6,859 bases of DNA. It comes from Caulobacteraceae bacterium (GTDB lineage: Bacteria; Pseudomonadota; Alphaproteobacteria; Caulobacterales; Caulobacteraceae). Location of the stretch: NCBI GenBank assembly GCA_947479185.1, contig CANJYY010000142.1:1-6859 (forward strand), given 5' to 3'. Within the stretch, counting starts at the first letter, position 1, and each line of letters opens with the position of its first letter. Position numbers and translations under genes: made by a program. Below are positions 6,782 to 6,859 of the stretch, in pieces. The notes under the pieces are model-generated. The model was not told the DNA's origin. It did no database searches and saw nothing but the letters and a program-made list of their open reading frames with translations.

Positions 6782-6794
6782 GGATCGTTGATCC
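6782..6794. promoter_or_regulatory. Perfect dyad GGATC-N3-GATCC upstream of cpaA
   Basis: A perfect five-base inverted repeat with a three-base centre (GGATCGTTGATCC on plus) lies 15-27 bases upstream of the cpaA ATG. Its size and place suit an operator near the transcript start or a small mRNA structure. No regulator is identified and chance is possible. Confidence 0.3.
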
Positions 6795-6823
6795 ACCATC
6801 GCCGCTGGCGGTGAACCGATGGT
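6795..6823. repeat. Seven-base inverted repeat in the cpaA leader
   Basis: ACCATCG (6795-6801) is exactly complementary to CGATGGT (6817-6823), with a 15-base interior that includes a small CCG/CGG pairing. The right arm overlaps the second copy of the 16-bp repeat. If transcribed, it could fold into a leader hairpin; as DNA it could be a regulator site. Confidence 0.35.
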
Positions 6824-6834
6824 TGACGCGGGCC
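6819..6834. repeat. 16-bp direct repeat, copy 2 (cpaA leader), degenerate CtrA-like box
   Basis: ATGGTTGACGCGGGCC on plus differs from copy 1 (6220-6235) at one base. Read on minus it gives TTCG-N7-TCAA, matching the CtrA consensus at only five of the eight fixed bases, and TCAACCAT, a one-mismatch half-site. It sits 52 bases upstream of cpaA, directly after the apparent terminator, where a cpaA promoter would be expected. Confidence 0.45.
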
Positions 6835-6835
6835 G

Positions 6836-6859
6836 AAAAAGCGAAGGGCCGCGGATTGC
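6836..6859 (-). terminator. Downstream half of an intrinsic terminator (window edge)
   Basis: From the window edge the minus strand reads GCAA, then TCCGCGGCCCTTCGC (6855-6841), then five T residues (6840-6836). This looks like a GNRA tetraloop, the 3' arm of a GC-rich stem and the U-run of an intrinsic terminator; the matching 5' arm would lie beyond base 6859. In Caulobacter the gene before cpaA is the pilin gene pilA, so this may end the pilin transcript. The missing arm keeps this tentative. Confidence 0.5.

Noticed and set aside
1..6859. CRISPR arrays, tRNA or rRNA genes, insertion sequences, phage genes
   Set aside because: I saw no regularly spaced repeats, cloverleaf-like sequences, transposase-like products or terminal inverted repeats. 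The window is a continuous pilus operon.

Overview
The window is one side of a Tad/Cpa (Flp-type) pilus assembly locus. Every recognisable gene lies on the minus strand. Transcription runs from the high-coordinate end to the low end in the order cpaA (prepilin peptidase), cpaB, cpaC (secretin), cpaD (lipoprotein), cpaE (MinD/ParA-like), cpaF (secretion ATPase), and then the first 17 codons of the inner-membrane platform gene tadB/cpaG. Very high GC, the Cpa-type sequences, this gene order, CtrA-like boxes and GANTC sites near the two leader regions suggest an alphaproteobacterium of the Caulobacterales (Caulobacter, Phenylobacterium or a relative). That placement rests on pattern recognition, not on a search.

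Layout: bases 6836-6859 look like the downstream arm and T-run of an intrinsic terminator, probably ending the gene before cpaA. In Caulobacter that gene is the pilin gene pilA, which lies outside this window. A short leader (about 6768-6835) with two dyads and a degenerate CtrA-like box precedes cpaA. A 140-bp spacer (6106-6245) separates cpaA from cpaB and carries a near-consensus CtrA box, a GANTC site and a GC-rich hairpin. From cpaB onward the genes are packed with almost no spacing: a 4-base overlap, then gaps of 4, 0, 6 and 3 bases. This suggests one translationally coupled mRNA from cpaB through tadB and beyond. No stretch of more than 300 bases lacks a gene.

How the genes work together: CpaA cleaves and matures the prepilin. 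CpaF hydrolyses ATP to drive the TadB/TadC platform. CpaE helps place the machine in the cell. CpaB, CpaC and CpaD form the periplasmic and outer-membrane conduit through which the pilus emerges.

The protein machinery is canonical and I see no new system. The parts most worth a second look are regulatory: a 16-bp CtrA-like repeat placed in both leader regions, and a perfect dyad just upstream of cpaA. CpaE is also notable, with a P-loop lacking both lysines, a receiver-like domain lacking the phospho-acceptor Asp, and spaced DPF/DPW motifs in a disordered N-terminus.
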